Positions 26,775-34,919 of a stretch of 64,000 nt of DNA are shown piece after piece. Location of the stretch: positions 1-64,000 of the forward strand of contig CACEKE010000002.1 in NCBI GenBank assembly GCA_902560075.1, given 5' to 3'. The DNA comes from an uncultured Pelagibacteraceae bacterium. Its GTDB lineage: Bacteria; Pseudomonadota; Alphaproteobacteria; Pelagibacterales; Pelagibacteraceae. The notes under the pieces were generated by a model. The model was not told the DNA's origin. It saw only the letters and a program-made list of their open reading frames with translations, and ran no database searches. The position numbers and the translations under genes were made by a program. Position 1 is the stretch's first letter. The number at the start of each line of letters is the position of its first letter.

Positions 26775-28832
26775 TTATTTATTTTTCTTTAATAATTCAG
26801 TATTTTTAATATTTATAGCCATACACGTGATATCATCTCTTAATTTTTCAGCGCCCCAATTTAATTGTTTTTCGATACCTTCAACTATAGTTTTGGGTGT
26901 TATATCTGTCATCTTGTTTATTATATCTTGAACACCTTCAGCTCCTAACTCAGCTCCATTTTTGAGGTAACCTTCAGTTACACCATCTGTATAAACAACA
27001 AATGTTTTATCTTTTAAATTAATGGTATTTGATTTGACCATGGTCTCAGTAAAGTATTTTACTATACCAATTGGAGGCATATCAGATTTTATATATTCAT
27101 AATTTTTATTTTCATCAAACAAAAGTATGCTCTCATGGCCAGCATTGATAAAAATAAGCTCTCCAGTTTTTATATTAATTTTTCCAAATACAGCTGTAAC
27201 AAACATTCCTTTAAATTTCGCCTCTACCAACTCATTGTTCACCCCGTAAACTATTTTCTCTAAAGGAAATTTTAAATTTGTAAGTGTTCTAAAAATTGAG
27301 GATGCTTTAGCCATATACATTCCAGCTTTTACACCTTTGCCTGATACATCAGCTAACGTAAAAAAATATTCCTCAGGTGTTGATCTTACTACATCAAAAT
27401 AGTCACCTGATACATCTCTTGCAGGAACATTTTTTGCGAATATAAAGTTTTCAAATTTGGAAATATCGGGAAATAAACTTTTTTGAACCCCAGCTGCCAA
27501 TTCTCTTTCTTTTAATAGTTTTGCCTCTTTTTGTAGATTTGAAAGTGCTATTTTATTTTCTTCTATAAATCTAAAATACAAACCAGTTAAAAAAGTAATC
27601 GTTAGCATGAAAATTGGATAACTAATATCTACTAATTCAGATCTGAATAAAAACATGCTAAATCCAATTATAATTACAATTATCAGACTACTAAAAAAAA
27701 TAGAGAGACTATATTTAGGTTTAATTTTTTGAGAAATCAAAAATGTAAGTACTGAAACAATAAAAACAAATAATAATTCAAATATATATGTATTTGGATT
27801 TCTGATTAAAAAAGATTGATCAATAATATTTTCAATAACATTTGCATGAACCTCAACCCCAGGAACAGTTAATCCTAATGGTATCTTTACTAAGTCGAAC
27901 AAACCTTGAGCGGATGCTCCAATTAGCACATACTTATCCTTAAAAAAATTATCGGGAAATTTACCTTCAAATACAGAACTTGCAGATATATACTGACTTT
28001 TAATTGGATTTTTATATCTAATCCAAATAATTCCATTTGGATCGGACGATATTTTATAGGGTCTAGCACTTATTCTATTTACACCGATATCACTCATTTC
28101 AATGTAAATATTTTTTTGATTATTTCCAACTCTAACCATTTCAAGTCCCATTGTTGGATAAATCTCATTATTAAATTTAACGATGAGTGGTAATGATCTA
28201 ATTATTCCATCTGTTTGATCTAAAAAAGAAATTGAACCTAATCCTTTTACATTATTTTCTAATTGTTCGAGCGAGCCAATAGAATAAGTGTATGAATAAG
28301 TAAACTCTTTTGGATCTCCCCCTTTTGATAAAAATCTAGCTTTTGCTTTTCTGTCATAACTCGAATACGATGGAACGGGACTGCCCAAAACAGCTGTTAC
28401 AGATTTAGTTTTTTTTAATTGCTCACCAAATATTTCATCATGTCCTTTAATTTTTTGCAATTCTGTTACATCTGTGGGTATTAAGTTATATGATTTAATT
28501 ATTTCATCTGGAGACTGTTTGTCTTTTTCTGTGAAAAAAATATCGAAGCCTACTGCCTTAGGTTGGTCTTTATTAACCTTTTCTAAAATGCTTGCAAATA
28601 CAGATCTGCTCCAAGGAAATTGACCAAATTTACCTAAACTTTTTTCGTCGATATCAATAATGATTACATCACTGTCATTTTTATTTAATGTAAAAATTTT
28701 TTGATACAAATCAAAACTCAAATAAGAAATTGATTTTACAAAGCTTGGATTATTAATTTTTAAACTTACTAATAAAATTAAAATAACTAAATATGCAATA
28801 TAATTTGTGTTTTTTTTAACGAATGTTTTCAC
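26775..28832 (-). CDS. CHASE2-domain membrane sensor with PP2C/SpoIIE-type phosphatase
   Basis: A 685-residue membrane protein. One N-terminal helix is followed by a periplasmic CHASE2 domain (about residues 50-330: VIIIDIDEKSLGKFGQFPWSR, PKAVGFDIFF). Three transmembrane helices (about 345-425) come next, then a cytoplasmic PP2C domain with VSGDYFD, ADVSGKG, YTDGVTE and RDDITCMAI, all metal ligands intact. It senses an unknown envelope signal and should dephosphorylate a STAS-type protein. The FecR-like and TPR/barrel genes directly upstream on the same strand probably supply the envelope input. Confidence 0.88.
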   Translation of the reverse strand: MKTFVKKNTNYIAYLVILILLVSLKINNPSFVKSISYLSFDLYQKIFTLNKNDSDVIIIDIDEKSLGKFGQFPWSRSVFASILEKVNKDQPKAVGFDIFFTEKDKQSPDEIIKSYNLIPTDVTELQKIKGHDEIFGEQLKKTKSVTAVLGSPVPSYSSYDRKAKARFLSKGGDPKEFTYSYTYSIGSLEQLENNVKGLGSISFLDQTDGIIRSLPLIVKFNNEIYPTMGLEMVRVGNNQKNIYIEMSDIGVNRISARPYKISSDPNGIIWIRYKNPIKSQYISASSVFEGKFPDNFFKDKYVLIGASAQGLFDLVKIPLGLTVPGVEVHANVIENIIDQSFLIRNPNTYIFELLFVFIVSVLTFLISQKIKPKYSLSIFFSSLIIVIIIGFSMFLFRSELVDISYPIFMLTITFLTGLYFRFIEENKIALSNLQKEAKLLKERELAAGVQKSLFPDISKFENFIFAKNVPARDVSGDYFDVVRSTPEEYFFTLADVSGKGVKAGMYMAKASSIFRTLTNLKFPLEKIVYGVNNELVEAKFKGMFVTAVFGKINIKTGELIFINAGHESILLFDENKNYEYIKSDMPPIGIVKYFTETMVKSNTINLKDKTFVVYTDGVTEGYLKNGAELGAEGVQDIINKMTDITPKTIVEGIEKQLNWGAEKLRDDITCMAINIKNTELLKKNK

Positions 28833-28887
28833 AAATAGAACCTTATATTTAAATGAAACAATGTAAATAACTTAAAGAATAACTATT

Positions 28888-30108
28888 TTAGTTGTTCTTT
28901 TTTTTTGGCTTCTTTTTCTTTTTTGGCTTCTTTTTCTTTTTTGGCTTCTTTTTCTTTTTTGGCTTAGCTTTTTTCTTTGGCTTAGCTTTTTTCTTTGGCT
29001 TGGCTTTTTTCTTTGGCTTAGCTTTTTTCTTTGGCTTAGCTTTTTTCTTTGGCTTAGCTTTTTTCTTTGGTTTAGCTTTTTTCTTAGATGAAGCCTTCTT
29101 TTTAGGTGCAGCTTTTTTCTTATTTGTCTTTTTGTTAGCTACTTTTTTCTTAGCTGGTTTTTTCTTATTATTTTTAGCTTTAGCTTTTTTCTTATCACCT
29201 TTTTTCTTGTTTTTAGCTTTTGCTTTTTTCTTTTCGCCTTTTTTGTTCTCTTTTACTTTGGCTTTTTTCTTTTTCTTTTTATCTGCCTTATCTTTTAAAG
29301 CCATTTTATTTTTTTTGTCTTTTTGTATGTTTGTTTTAATAATTTTTTTAATTTCCTCTTTTTCGAACCCTAAGGATTTTAGTTCTTTTTTAATTTCTTT
29401 TTTTAAAGCCTTTTTCTTTTCTTTTGGCGCACCCTCAAGTTTGGCAACTTTAAGTGCTTTCATTTTTTTATTGAATTTTTTTAATTGGTTTTTAGTAATT
29501 TTCTTTGCCTGACCAGGTGCTTTACCTTTCGTCATTGACGTCATGCTATATGGGTTATTTAAAAGAGTTGATCCGAATTTGTTTCCAACCAAAACTGCCC
29601 CAGGTCTCATGCCAAGAGAATTATTTTTTCCTGGACCAATTAATAATGTATCAGTTTTTCCTTTAGATACTATTGTTTGAAATTCTGTCCCTCTTGAACC
29701 TAGTGTTCCCTCAGGTACCTCGACTGTTAGATTTTCTGGATTTTTTTTACTAATTAATCCAGATATAACTTTTAAACTTCCTTGCTTAACACTTGCAACT
29801 ATTTTCCCGTCACTTGTTGCTGGATCATAAATAAATGTATCCATTACAACTTCGGAGTCTTCGCCAACTGTAAAAGTTGATTGATCTAATAATAAAATTT
29901 GTGTTCCTGAGTTTGCACCGGAAATAATTGTTTCATTTAAATAAATTTTATCTCCAGTTTTTAATTCTCTTGTTTCTGTTTTAACAACTCCAGATATAGC
30001 TCCAACTATTCCGACTAATTGTTTCTTTATATCTAATGTTTCATTAGCAAACGAATTAACATTAAATAAAAATACTAAACTAAAAAGTGTAGTTAACAGT
30101 TTTTTCAT
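28888..30108 (-). CDS. Secreted FecR-domain protein with a polylysine tail
   Basis: A 406-residue protein with a signal peptide (MKKLLTTLFSLVFLFNVNSFA). A FecR domain fills about residues 30-165 (LKTGDKIYLNETIISG, LLDQSTFTVGEDSEV, TPEG-like region VEVPEGTLGSRGTEF). From about residue 195 on, the chain is almost only Lys, Ala, Pro and Asn, ending in about twelve KPKKKA/KPKKKK hexapeptides. A histone-H1-like tail on an exported protein is unusual; it could bind peptidoglycan, LPS or DNA. It sits between the CHASE2-PP2C and TPR/barrel genes, a neighbourhood typical for CHASE2 systems. Confidence 0.8.
   Translation of the reverse strand: MKKLLTTLFSLVFLFNVNSFANETLDIKKQLVGIVGAISGVVKTETRELKTGDKIYLNETIISGANSGTQILLLDQSTFTVGEDSEVVMDTFIYDPATSDGKIVASVKQGSLKVISGLISKKNPENLTVEVPEGTLGSRGTEFQTIVSKGKTDTLLIGPGKNNSLGMRPGAVLVGNKFGSTLLNNPYSMTSMTKGKAPGQAKKITKNQLKKFNKKMKALKVAKLEGAPKEKKKALKKEIKKELKSLGFEKEEIKKIIKTNIQKDKKNKMALKDKADKKKKKKAKVKENKKGEKKKAKAKNKKKGDKKKAKAKNNKKKPAKKKVANKKTNKKKAAPKKKASSKKKAKPKKKAKPKKKAKPKKKAKPKKKAKPKKKAKPKKKAKPKKKKKPKKKKKPKKKKKPKKKNN
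28900..29085. repeat. In-frame 18-bp tandem repeats encoding KPKKKA/KPKKKK
   Basis: About ten to twelve near-identical 18-bp units (TTCTTTGGCTTAGCTTTT type on the plus strand) at the 3' end of the FecR-domain gene. The four copies nearest the stop have diverged to an AAG-rich variant (KPKKKK). The copies are close enough for slippage, so the tail length may vary between strains. Confidence 0.9.
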
Positions 30109-30220
30109 AAGGGAAAATTAACAAAATCAATAGATAAATAAAGTCTAAAGTTTAAAAAAAAACCTAAAATGACACTCTAAAATAAGAGGTATTTATTGAT
30201 GTTTTCAAAATCGGCAATTT

Positions 30221-31522
30221 TTAATTCAACTTAGCAGATTTAGATATGCCAAATGTATAAGATTCTGAGTCGTAGTCATAATTAAGAATATTAGACTCTG
30301 ATTTAACATTATCGTAAGACAAATTTATAAACAAACTTCTATTAGGATCTAAAAATGGAAAAACATCACCGACCGCTTTTGTTATACTAAAACTAAAAGT
30401 ATCAGAATAATCAGATCTAATTATATTTGAGTCAATTGAAGTATCTTGTCTTTTGTAATCGGTAAAACTGTGCGCACTTGATACTGAAATTAAAGCCCAC
30501 GGAAAAGCAAAATTTAATCCAAAACTAAAATCATAAGTTTCAGCATCATTTCCGGCATCAGCTTTTGCATCAGTGTCTGAAACACCTAAAGCTATTGAAG
30601 AAGAAATTAAACTATTAATTACATAATCATAACCTAAAGATGCTCCATGTGCGATTGCATTGTCATCATCAGCAGTATTATCCATAGAATTATGGTTTGC
30701 TTTTGAGTCTGTAAAAGAATACCCGTAACTAAAAGAATGGTTTTCTCCGACTGTAAAATATCCTCCGATACCATACATTAAAGAAAAACTATCTGCGTCT
30801 GCAACGTAATCTGTTTTACCAATTATTAAATAAGGACTTAAGTTTTGATTTCCTAAAACAGTATCTAAACCTAATGTTAATCCATAAGATTGAAAATCAT
30901 CATCTAATTCTTGATACTGATCTGAAGTAGAATGAGATAAACTAATAAGTAATGAAGATTGTTCACCAACAGGTCTAGATGCAGAAATTCCTAAACTACC
31001 GCTTCCTGTTCTATCATATTTTGCAGATCCAAACTCTTCTCTTTCATCAGATGTCATTTTAAGTCTTGTTCTTGAAACACTGTTAACATTGTTAGACCAA
31101 ACACTAGAAAGACCCATATCAAGTGCTAGAGTCCATAAGCTTGGCTCTATTTCTTTTAATTCTTCTTCAATTTCTTGAAGTGTCTCGAGATCTTCTGCTT
31201 CAAGATCTTTTCTTAATTTCATTTCCTCAATTATAGTTTTTGCTTTTTCAGGAGAGTCGATTTGAACTAAAACTGACAACAAATATAATTTAATTTCTAC
31301 ATTATCTGGATAAACAATGTTTAATCTTTCAAGAGTTGCTATGGTTTGCTTAAAGTTACCTAGTTCACCTTGTTGCTTAGCATATGTTAAATTTAAATCT
31401 AAATCATTTGGATTTTCCAAAATTTCTAAATATGTAATATTTTTTTCCTCACTATATGCAGACGTAATTAATACTGAAAATAGCAATACAAAAACAAATT
31501 TTAATCTCAAAAAATTAAACAT
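30221..31522 (-). CDS. TPR plus outer-membrane beta-barrel protein
   Basis: A 433-residue protein with a signal peptide (MFNFLRLKFVFVLLFSVLITSAYS). Residues about 30-125 contain TPR-like helices (LNLTYAKQQGELGNFKQTIATLERL, VEIKLYLLSVLVQ). The last 300 residues are alternating strands of a barrel (VWSNNVNSVSRT, SYGYSFTDSKAN). This TPR-then-barrel layout resembles DUF560/Slam-type surface assembly proteins and the porins that accompany FecR/CHASE2 genes. It lies 112 bp upstream of the FecR gene. The C-terminal residue is Asn, not an aromatic, so barrel insertion is less certain. Confidence 0.6.
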   Translation of the reverse strand: MFNFLRLKFVFVLLFSVLITSAYSEEKNITYLEILENPNDLDLNLTYAKQQGELGNFKQTIATLERLNIVYPDNVEIKLYLLSVLVQIDSPEKAKTIIEEMKLRKDLEAEDLETLQEIEEELKEIEPSLWTLALDMGLSSVWSNNVNSVSRTRLKMTSDEREEFGSAKYDRTGSGSLGISASRPVGEQSSLLISLSHSTSDQYQELDDDFQSYGLTLGLDTVLGNQNLSPYLIIGKTDYVADADSFSLMYGIGGYFTVGENHSFSYGYSFTDSKANHNSMDNTADDDNAIAHGASLGYDYVINSLISSSIALGVSDTDAKADAGNDAETYDFSFGLNFAFPWALISVSSAHSFTDYKRQDTSIDSNIIRSDYSDTFSFSITKAVGDVFPFLDPNRSLFINLSYDNVKSESNILNYDYDSESYTFGISKSAKLN

Positions 31523-31597
31523 AAAAAATGAAAGATATGTAGAATATCTCTCATTTTCAATTAATAATTTCTTTATTAAATTGTTGTTTTATAATGC

Positions 31598-31867
31598 TTA
31601 TTGATCGCTGCTATTATTTTTCCAAATAAAATAAAAAATATAAGGTACAACTGCTGGAACAACTCCAAACCAAAACCATTCGTCCCATCTGAAACTTTTA
31701 TCGAGCGCTAAACTTTTTATACCATTCCACCAAGTTAAATATCCTATAAAAATCATCCAGCCTAAACTTGCAGATAATAGTATTCGTTTTTTTTGATTTA
31801 ATTTATCTAATTGGATTAAGTTTTTTGTGAATTCTTTAATCTTGTCTAAATTCATGAAATTTAGCAC
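31598..31867 (-). CDS. Small membrane protein of the pilus locus, unknown function
   Basis: An 89-residue protein with an N-terminal amphipathic Lys-rich segment and two hydrophobic helices (about residues 30-47 and 65-82), rich in Trp in between (TWWNGIKSL, WDEWFWFG). No family was recognised. It overlaps the pilin gene upstream by 7 bp, so it is translated with it. A second ATG five codons in (MNLDKIKEF) is an alternative start. A role in pilin handling is only suggested by position. Confidence 0.55.
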   Translation of the reverse strand: MLNFMNLDKIKEFTKNLIQLDKLNQKKRILLSASLGWMIFIGYLTWWNGIKSLALDKSFRWDEWFWFGVVPAVVPYIFYFIWKNNSSDQ

Positions 31868-32301
31868 TTGCCGTTATCATCAAATTCATTTCTTGAATTC
31901 ATTTCAATTACACAGTCGCCACCCTCCTCAACTGCAAACAATAACCAACCATCGGAGTCTTTACCTACACATCCGTAAAACCCTAATTCTGAATTAAAAT
32001 TTTTGCTACCACCCAAAAGAAGAGAATTCATTTTGCCTGATGTTTCAGATGAAGCAAAACCTGTTGCTGTAGCTTTTGCATTATCCAGTGTACATGAGTC
32101 AGCTGTGTAGTATGTATTATAATCAGAAAAATATTCCATCTGACCTAGGCCAGCTTGCATTAATACGTTTTTTGCAGATTTTATTTTAGCACTAGCAACG
32201 TATCCTTGATAACTTACAACACCAATTGCTGCTATAATTCCTATAATGGCTACAACCACTAAAAGCTCAATAAGTGTAAACCCTGAGCTTTTAGTGATCA
32301 T
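31861..32301 (-). CDS. Type IV pilin (second pilin)
   Basis: A 146-residue prepilin. The leader MITKSSG is cut before FTLIELLVVVAIIGIIAA, with Glu5 of the mature protein present. The C-terminal half has cysteines (DSCTLD, YGCVG, GDCVIEM, GKC) suited to a D-loop disulfide. It lies 16 bp after the other pilin gene, whose N-terminal helix is nearly identical, so one is probably a duplicate. Either could be the major subunit; the PilE-like features here (a Tyr-rich NTYYTAD block) do not decide it. Confidence 0.88.
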   Translation of the reverse strand: MITKSSGFTLIELLVVVAIIGIIAAIGVVSYQGYVASAKIKSAKNVLMQAGLGQMEYFSDYNTYYTADSCTLDNAKATATGFASSETSGKMNSLLLGGSKNFNSELGFYGCVGKDSDGWLLFAVEEGGDCVIEMNSRNEFDDNGKC

Positions 32302-32317
32302 AAATAATTTTATATAA

Positions 32318-32812
32318 TTACTCTACCGTCAATTGATCGTTTAAAGGATCTTCTCCAGATGCAAAACAAGTAGAAATCTTAACTGTCGTGTCTTTATGCT
32401 CTACACGTGTTCTTCCTTCTGTTTTAGTTGTACACTCTGTTGATGATGCAAACGGGGCATCCTTGAATACTGCCAAAGTTGATTTATCAACAGTTCCGTA
32501 AGCATTTTTAAATGTATTTAATGCTGCTGCTGCGGCTGTATCTATAGTTCCAGTTGTCTTTTTATCATCACAATCTAATTTATGTGTTCCTGTACTATCC
32601 TTCATAGCTTCATCATCGCCTAATGAACACTTTTGAACTTCACCTGCAATATATTTTAAAACAGTAGCATGATTTGATTTTGAAGCACCTTTTCTCGCAT
32701 TATCTGTGTAACCTGAGTATGCAACAACTCCAACTGCTGCTAAAATTCCTATAATGGCTACAACGACTAAAAGTTCGATCAGTGTAAAACCTTTATTTTT
32801 CTTTTTTTTCAT
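32318..32812 (-). CDS. Type IV pilin (first pilin)
   Basis: A 164-residue prepilin with a strongly basic leader (MKKKKNKG) cut before FTLIELLVVVAIIGILAA; Glu5 is present. The globular part is Lys/Thr/Asp-rich and holds four cysteines, two near KCSLGDD and KLDCDD and two near the end (TECTTK, ISTCF). A clear Shine-Dalgarno (AGGGA) lies 7 bp before the ATG and a plausible promoter is found upstream at 32878-32907. Being first after a good promoter, this is my best guess for the major pilin. Confidence 0.88.
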   Translation of the reverse strand: MKKKKNKGFTLIELLVVVAIIGILAAVGVVAYSGYTDNARKGASKSNHATVLKYIAGEVQKCSLGDDEAMKDSTGTHKLDCDDKKTTGTIDTAAAAALNTFKNAYGTVDKSTLAVFKDAPFASSTECTTKTEGRTRVEHKDTTVKISTCFASGEDPLNDQLTVE

Positions 32813-32877
32813 ATTTAATTCCCTTATTCTTTTTTTTTAAAATAATACTCAATTTTTTTACTAATTAAAGTATCAAT

Positions 32878-32907
32878 AGTATATAATTATTGTTCAAAAT
32901 AGGTCAA
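32878..32907 (-). promoter_or_regulatory. Candidate sigma-70 promoter of the pilin genes
   Basis: On the minus strand TTGACC and TATACT are separated by 18 bp (or TTGACC and TATATA by 16 bp). They lie in the 147-bp divergent region between the pilin and STAS genes. The leader to the pilin ATG would be about 60 nt. Read by eye only. Confidence 0.4.
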
Positions 32908-32959
32908 TAAATCCTTAAAAACTATTGATTTTAAAGAAAATTTAATAAATATTGCAAAT

Positions 32960-33259
32960 ATGTCATACAACGTCAAAGAAGAGGGTAATGTTGCAACGGT
33001 CTATTTAGATGGCGAAATAGATATGGATGTAACTGAAAAGGCAAAAGAAGTAATACTCCCCCTTGTAGAAGCAAAAAAAGAAGTCCATTTAAATTTAAAG
33101 GACGTTCAATATATGGACTCCTCTGGGATTTCAGTTTTAATTGAGAGTCATCAAAAAGCTATGGAAGTTGGAACAACGGTGAAACTTAAAGAAATAAGTA
33201 AGTCGGTTCTTAAAGTAATTATGATGGCTAAATTGGAACAAGTTTTAAATTTGGATTAA
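32960..33259 (+). CDS. STAS-domain anti-sigma-factor antagonist
   Basis: A 99-residue SpoIIAA/RsbV-type protein. GEIDMD near residue 18-23 and VQYMDSSGISVLIE at about residues 49-62 are the hallmarks; Ser55 corresponds to the phosphorylated serine of SpoIIAA. When unphosphorylated it should bind and titrate the HATPase protein encoded 6 bp downstream, and PP2C phosphatases reactivate it. The gene pair stands on the plus strand inside an otherwise minus-strand pilus cluster. Confidence 0.92.
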   Translation: MSYNVKEEGNVATVYLDGEIDMDVTEKAKEVILPLVEAKKEVHLNLKDVQYMDSSGISVLIESHQKAMEVGTTVKLKEISKSVLKVIMMAKLEQVLNLD

Positions 33260-33265
33260 AATTTT

Positions 33266-33688
33266 ATGGACATATCAGTGTCAAAAGATTTTGCTGTAAA
33301 TTCAAAAAGTCTTAAAGATGTCAGAGATTTTGCAAGAGAAATTTTTGATCAGTCGCCAGTTTTTAGCCAGCAAAAAGATGAGCTTGTTTTGGCAATTGCA
33401 GAGGCAGCACAAAATATTGTTAAGCATGCATATAAAGATATCACTGATACAAAAGATGTGATGCAAATTAAGATATCTTTTAAAGATAATGAATTAACAA
33501 TTGGATTTTATGACAAAGGAAAACCAGCAAACCCAGAAAATATAAAACATAGAAAACTTGACGATGTCAAACCAGGTGGTCTAGGAACTTTTTTTATAAA
33601 ACAAATAATGGATGAAGTTGTTTTTAAAGAAGCCGCAGGATGGCGTAACCATTTAGTTTTAACTAAAAATTTTAACCACCAACAATAG
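33266..33688 (+). CDS. Anti-sigma-type serine kinase (HATPase_c, RsbW/SpoIIAB-like)
   Basis: A 140-residue protein with a GHKL ATPase fold. The N-box is LVLAIAEAAQNIVKHAY (Glu and Asn in place). G1 is FYDKGKP, and G2 is GGLGTFFIKQIMDEV. It should phosphorylate the STAS protein and bind an unknown target (sigma factor, or another effector). No sigma factor gene lies in the window. The 3' end overlaps the convergent pilC gene by 17 bp, so high pilC transcription could interfere. Confidence 0.9.
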   Translation: MDISVSKDFAVNSKSLKDVRDFAREIFDQSPVFSQQKDELVLAIAEAAQNIVKHAYKDITDTKDVMQIKISFKDNELTIGFYDKGKPANPENIKHRKLDDVKPGGLGTFFIKQIMDEVVFKEAAGWRNHLVLTKNFNHQQ

Positions 33689-34913
33689 CTCCAACGTTAA
33701 ATATTGGAGAATACATGGCGATCATTAATCCACCTATCATGGTTCCCATAAAAACAATCATAATTGGCTCAATTAAACTCGACATATTATCAACAGCTGT
33801 ATCAAATTCTTCCTCATAATATCTTGATACAGATGTAAACATTTCATCTAAATTACCAGTTTGTTCACCAACAGAAACTAATTGACTAAACGTAGGTGGA
33901 AATACAGGTTCTTTTGCAAATAATTTTGTAAGCGTATCACCAGAGAAAACTCCTTTTTTAACATTTTCTAATGCTAATGTAACAACATCATTGTTACTAA
34001 CCTGTTTTGCAATCTCTATACTTTCAAGTAAATTTACTCCTGCTGAACTAAGATTACCCATGATGAGTGATACTCTTGCAATTAAAGACTTTAAAATCAT
34101 GTCACCAAAAACTGGTAACTTTAAAACTTGTTTATGCCAAGCATATCTAACATTTGGCATTTTTGAAGTTGTGTATTTAAAAATAGCAAAAGCTAACGCT
34201 AAAGTTATAAATGTAACCATTCCCCCAGTGCCTCTCATAAAATCACTTGCAGTCATGATGGCCGCTGTCGGTGTTGGTAATGCAACTCCCATTCCTTCAT
34301 ACATTTTCGCAAATACAGGTACAACTTTTATAAGCATAAAAACCATAACAACAATTGCTACTGAAAACATGACAGAGGGATACATTAATGCACCTTTAAT
34401 TTTCTTCTTAACTTTTTCTCGTTTCTCTAAAGACTCTACTAGTTTTAGTAAAAAAACATCTAATTTACCACTGGCCTCACCTGCTTTGATTAGGTTTATA
34501 TAAATATTATCAAAAATTTTTGGATATTTTTCAAAACATTTAGAAAGTGTGACACCCCCTTCTAGACTTTTTCTGACATCCTCTATTATCTCTTTCATTT
34601 GTGGATGTTCGATTTGATCACGCAACATTCCTAATACATTTAAAATTGGAAGGCCGGCCTTGACCATTGTTGCAAATTGTTTAGAAAAAACCATTACATC
34701 TTGTGGAGTGACTTTTTTCTTTCCAAAAGAAAAACCGCCTCCTTTTTTCTTCTCTTTTTTATCTGCTTTTTTTTTAGTCCTAGTGAGATTAGTTATGATT
34801 ATTTTTTGCTCTTTTAACTTAAAAGAAGCCTCTTCTTGATTTAATGCATCAATAGTCCCTTCAACATATTTACCCGCTGAAATTCCTTTATAACTGTAGG
34901 TTTCTGCTGACAT
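33672..34913 (-). CDS. pilC: Type IV pilus inner-membrane platform protein PilC
   Basis: A 413-residue protein that transmits the motor ATPase stroke to the pilin. The N-terminal cytoplasmic region carries a Lys-rich linker (KKKADKKEKKKGG). Two GspF-type domains follow (FSKQFATMVKAGLPILNVL at about residue 80, and VSLIMGNLSSAGVNLLESIEIA at about 280), separated by hydrophobic helices (MFSVAIVVMVFMLIKVV). It ends in a final helix MIVFMGTMIGGLMIAMYSPIF. It lies 6 bp after pilB. Confidence 0.93.
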   Translation of the reverse strand: MSAETYSYKGISAGKYVEGTIDALNQEEASFKLKEQKIIITNLTRTKKKADKKEKKKGGGFSFGKKKVTPQDVMVFSKQFATMVKAGLPILNVLGMLRDQIEHPQMKEIIEDVRKSLEGGVTLSKCFEKYPKIFDNIYINLIKAGEASGKLDVFLLKLVESLEKREKVKKKIKGALMYPSVMFSVAIVVMVFMLIKVVPVFAKMYEGMGVALPTPTAAIMTASDFMRGTGGMVTFITLALAFAIFKYTTSKMPNVRYAWHKQVLKLPVFGDMILKSLIARVSLIMGNLSSAGVNLLESIEIAKQVSNNDVVTLALENVKKGVFSGDTLTKLFAKEPVFPPTFSQLVSVGEQTGNLDEMFTSVSRYYEEEFDTAVDNMSSLIEPIMIVFMGTMIGGLMIAMYSPIFNVGAIVGG

Positions 34914-34919
34914 ACTTTA

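Noticed and set aside
28892..29512. A 206-codon plus-strand frame rich in Phe and Leu opposite the FecR gene
   Set aside because: It is the antisense image of the AAA/AAG-rich lysine repeats (TTT/CTT codons give Phe/Leu). It has no Shine-Dalgarno and no protein-like composition.
30150..30190. Weak hairpin after the TPR/barrel gene as terminator
   Set aside because: Only a 4-bp stem (CTCT/AGAG) with an interrupted T-run; not convincing.
33991..34503. A 170-codon plus-strand frame opposite pilC
   Set aside because: Shadow of pilC; no recognisable protein features and no start signal.
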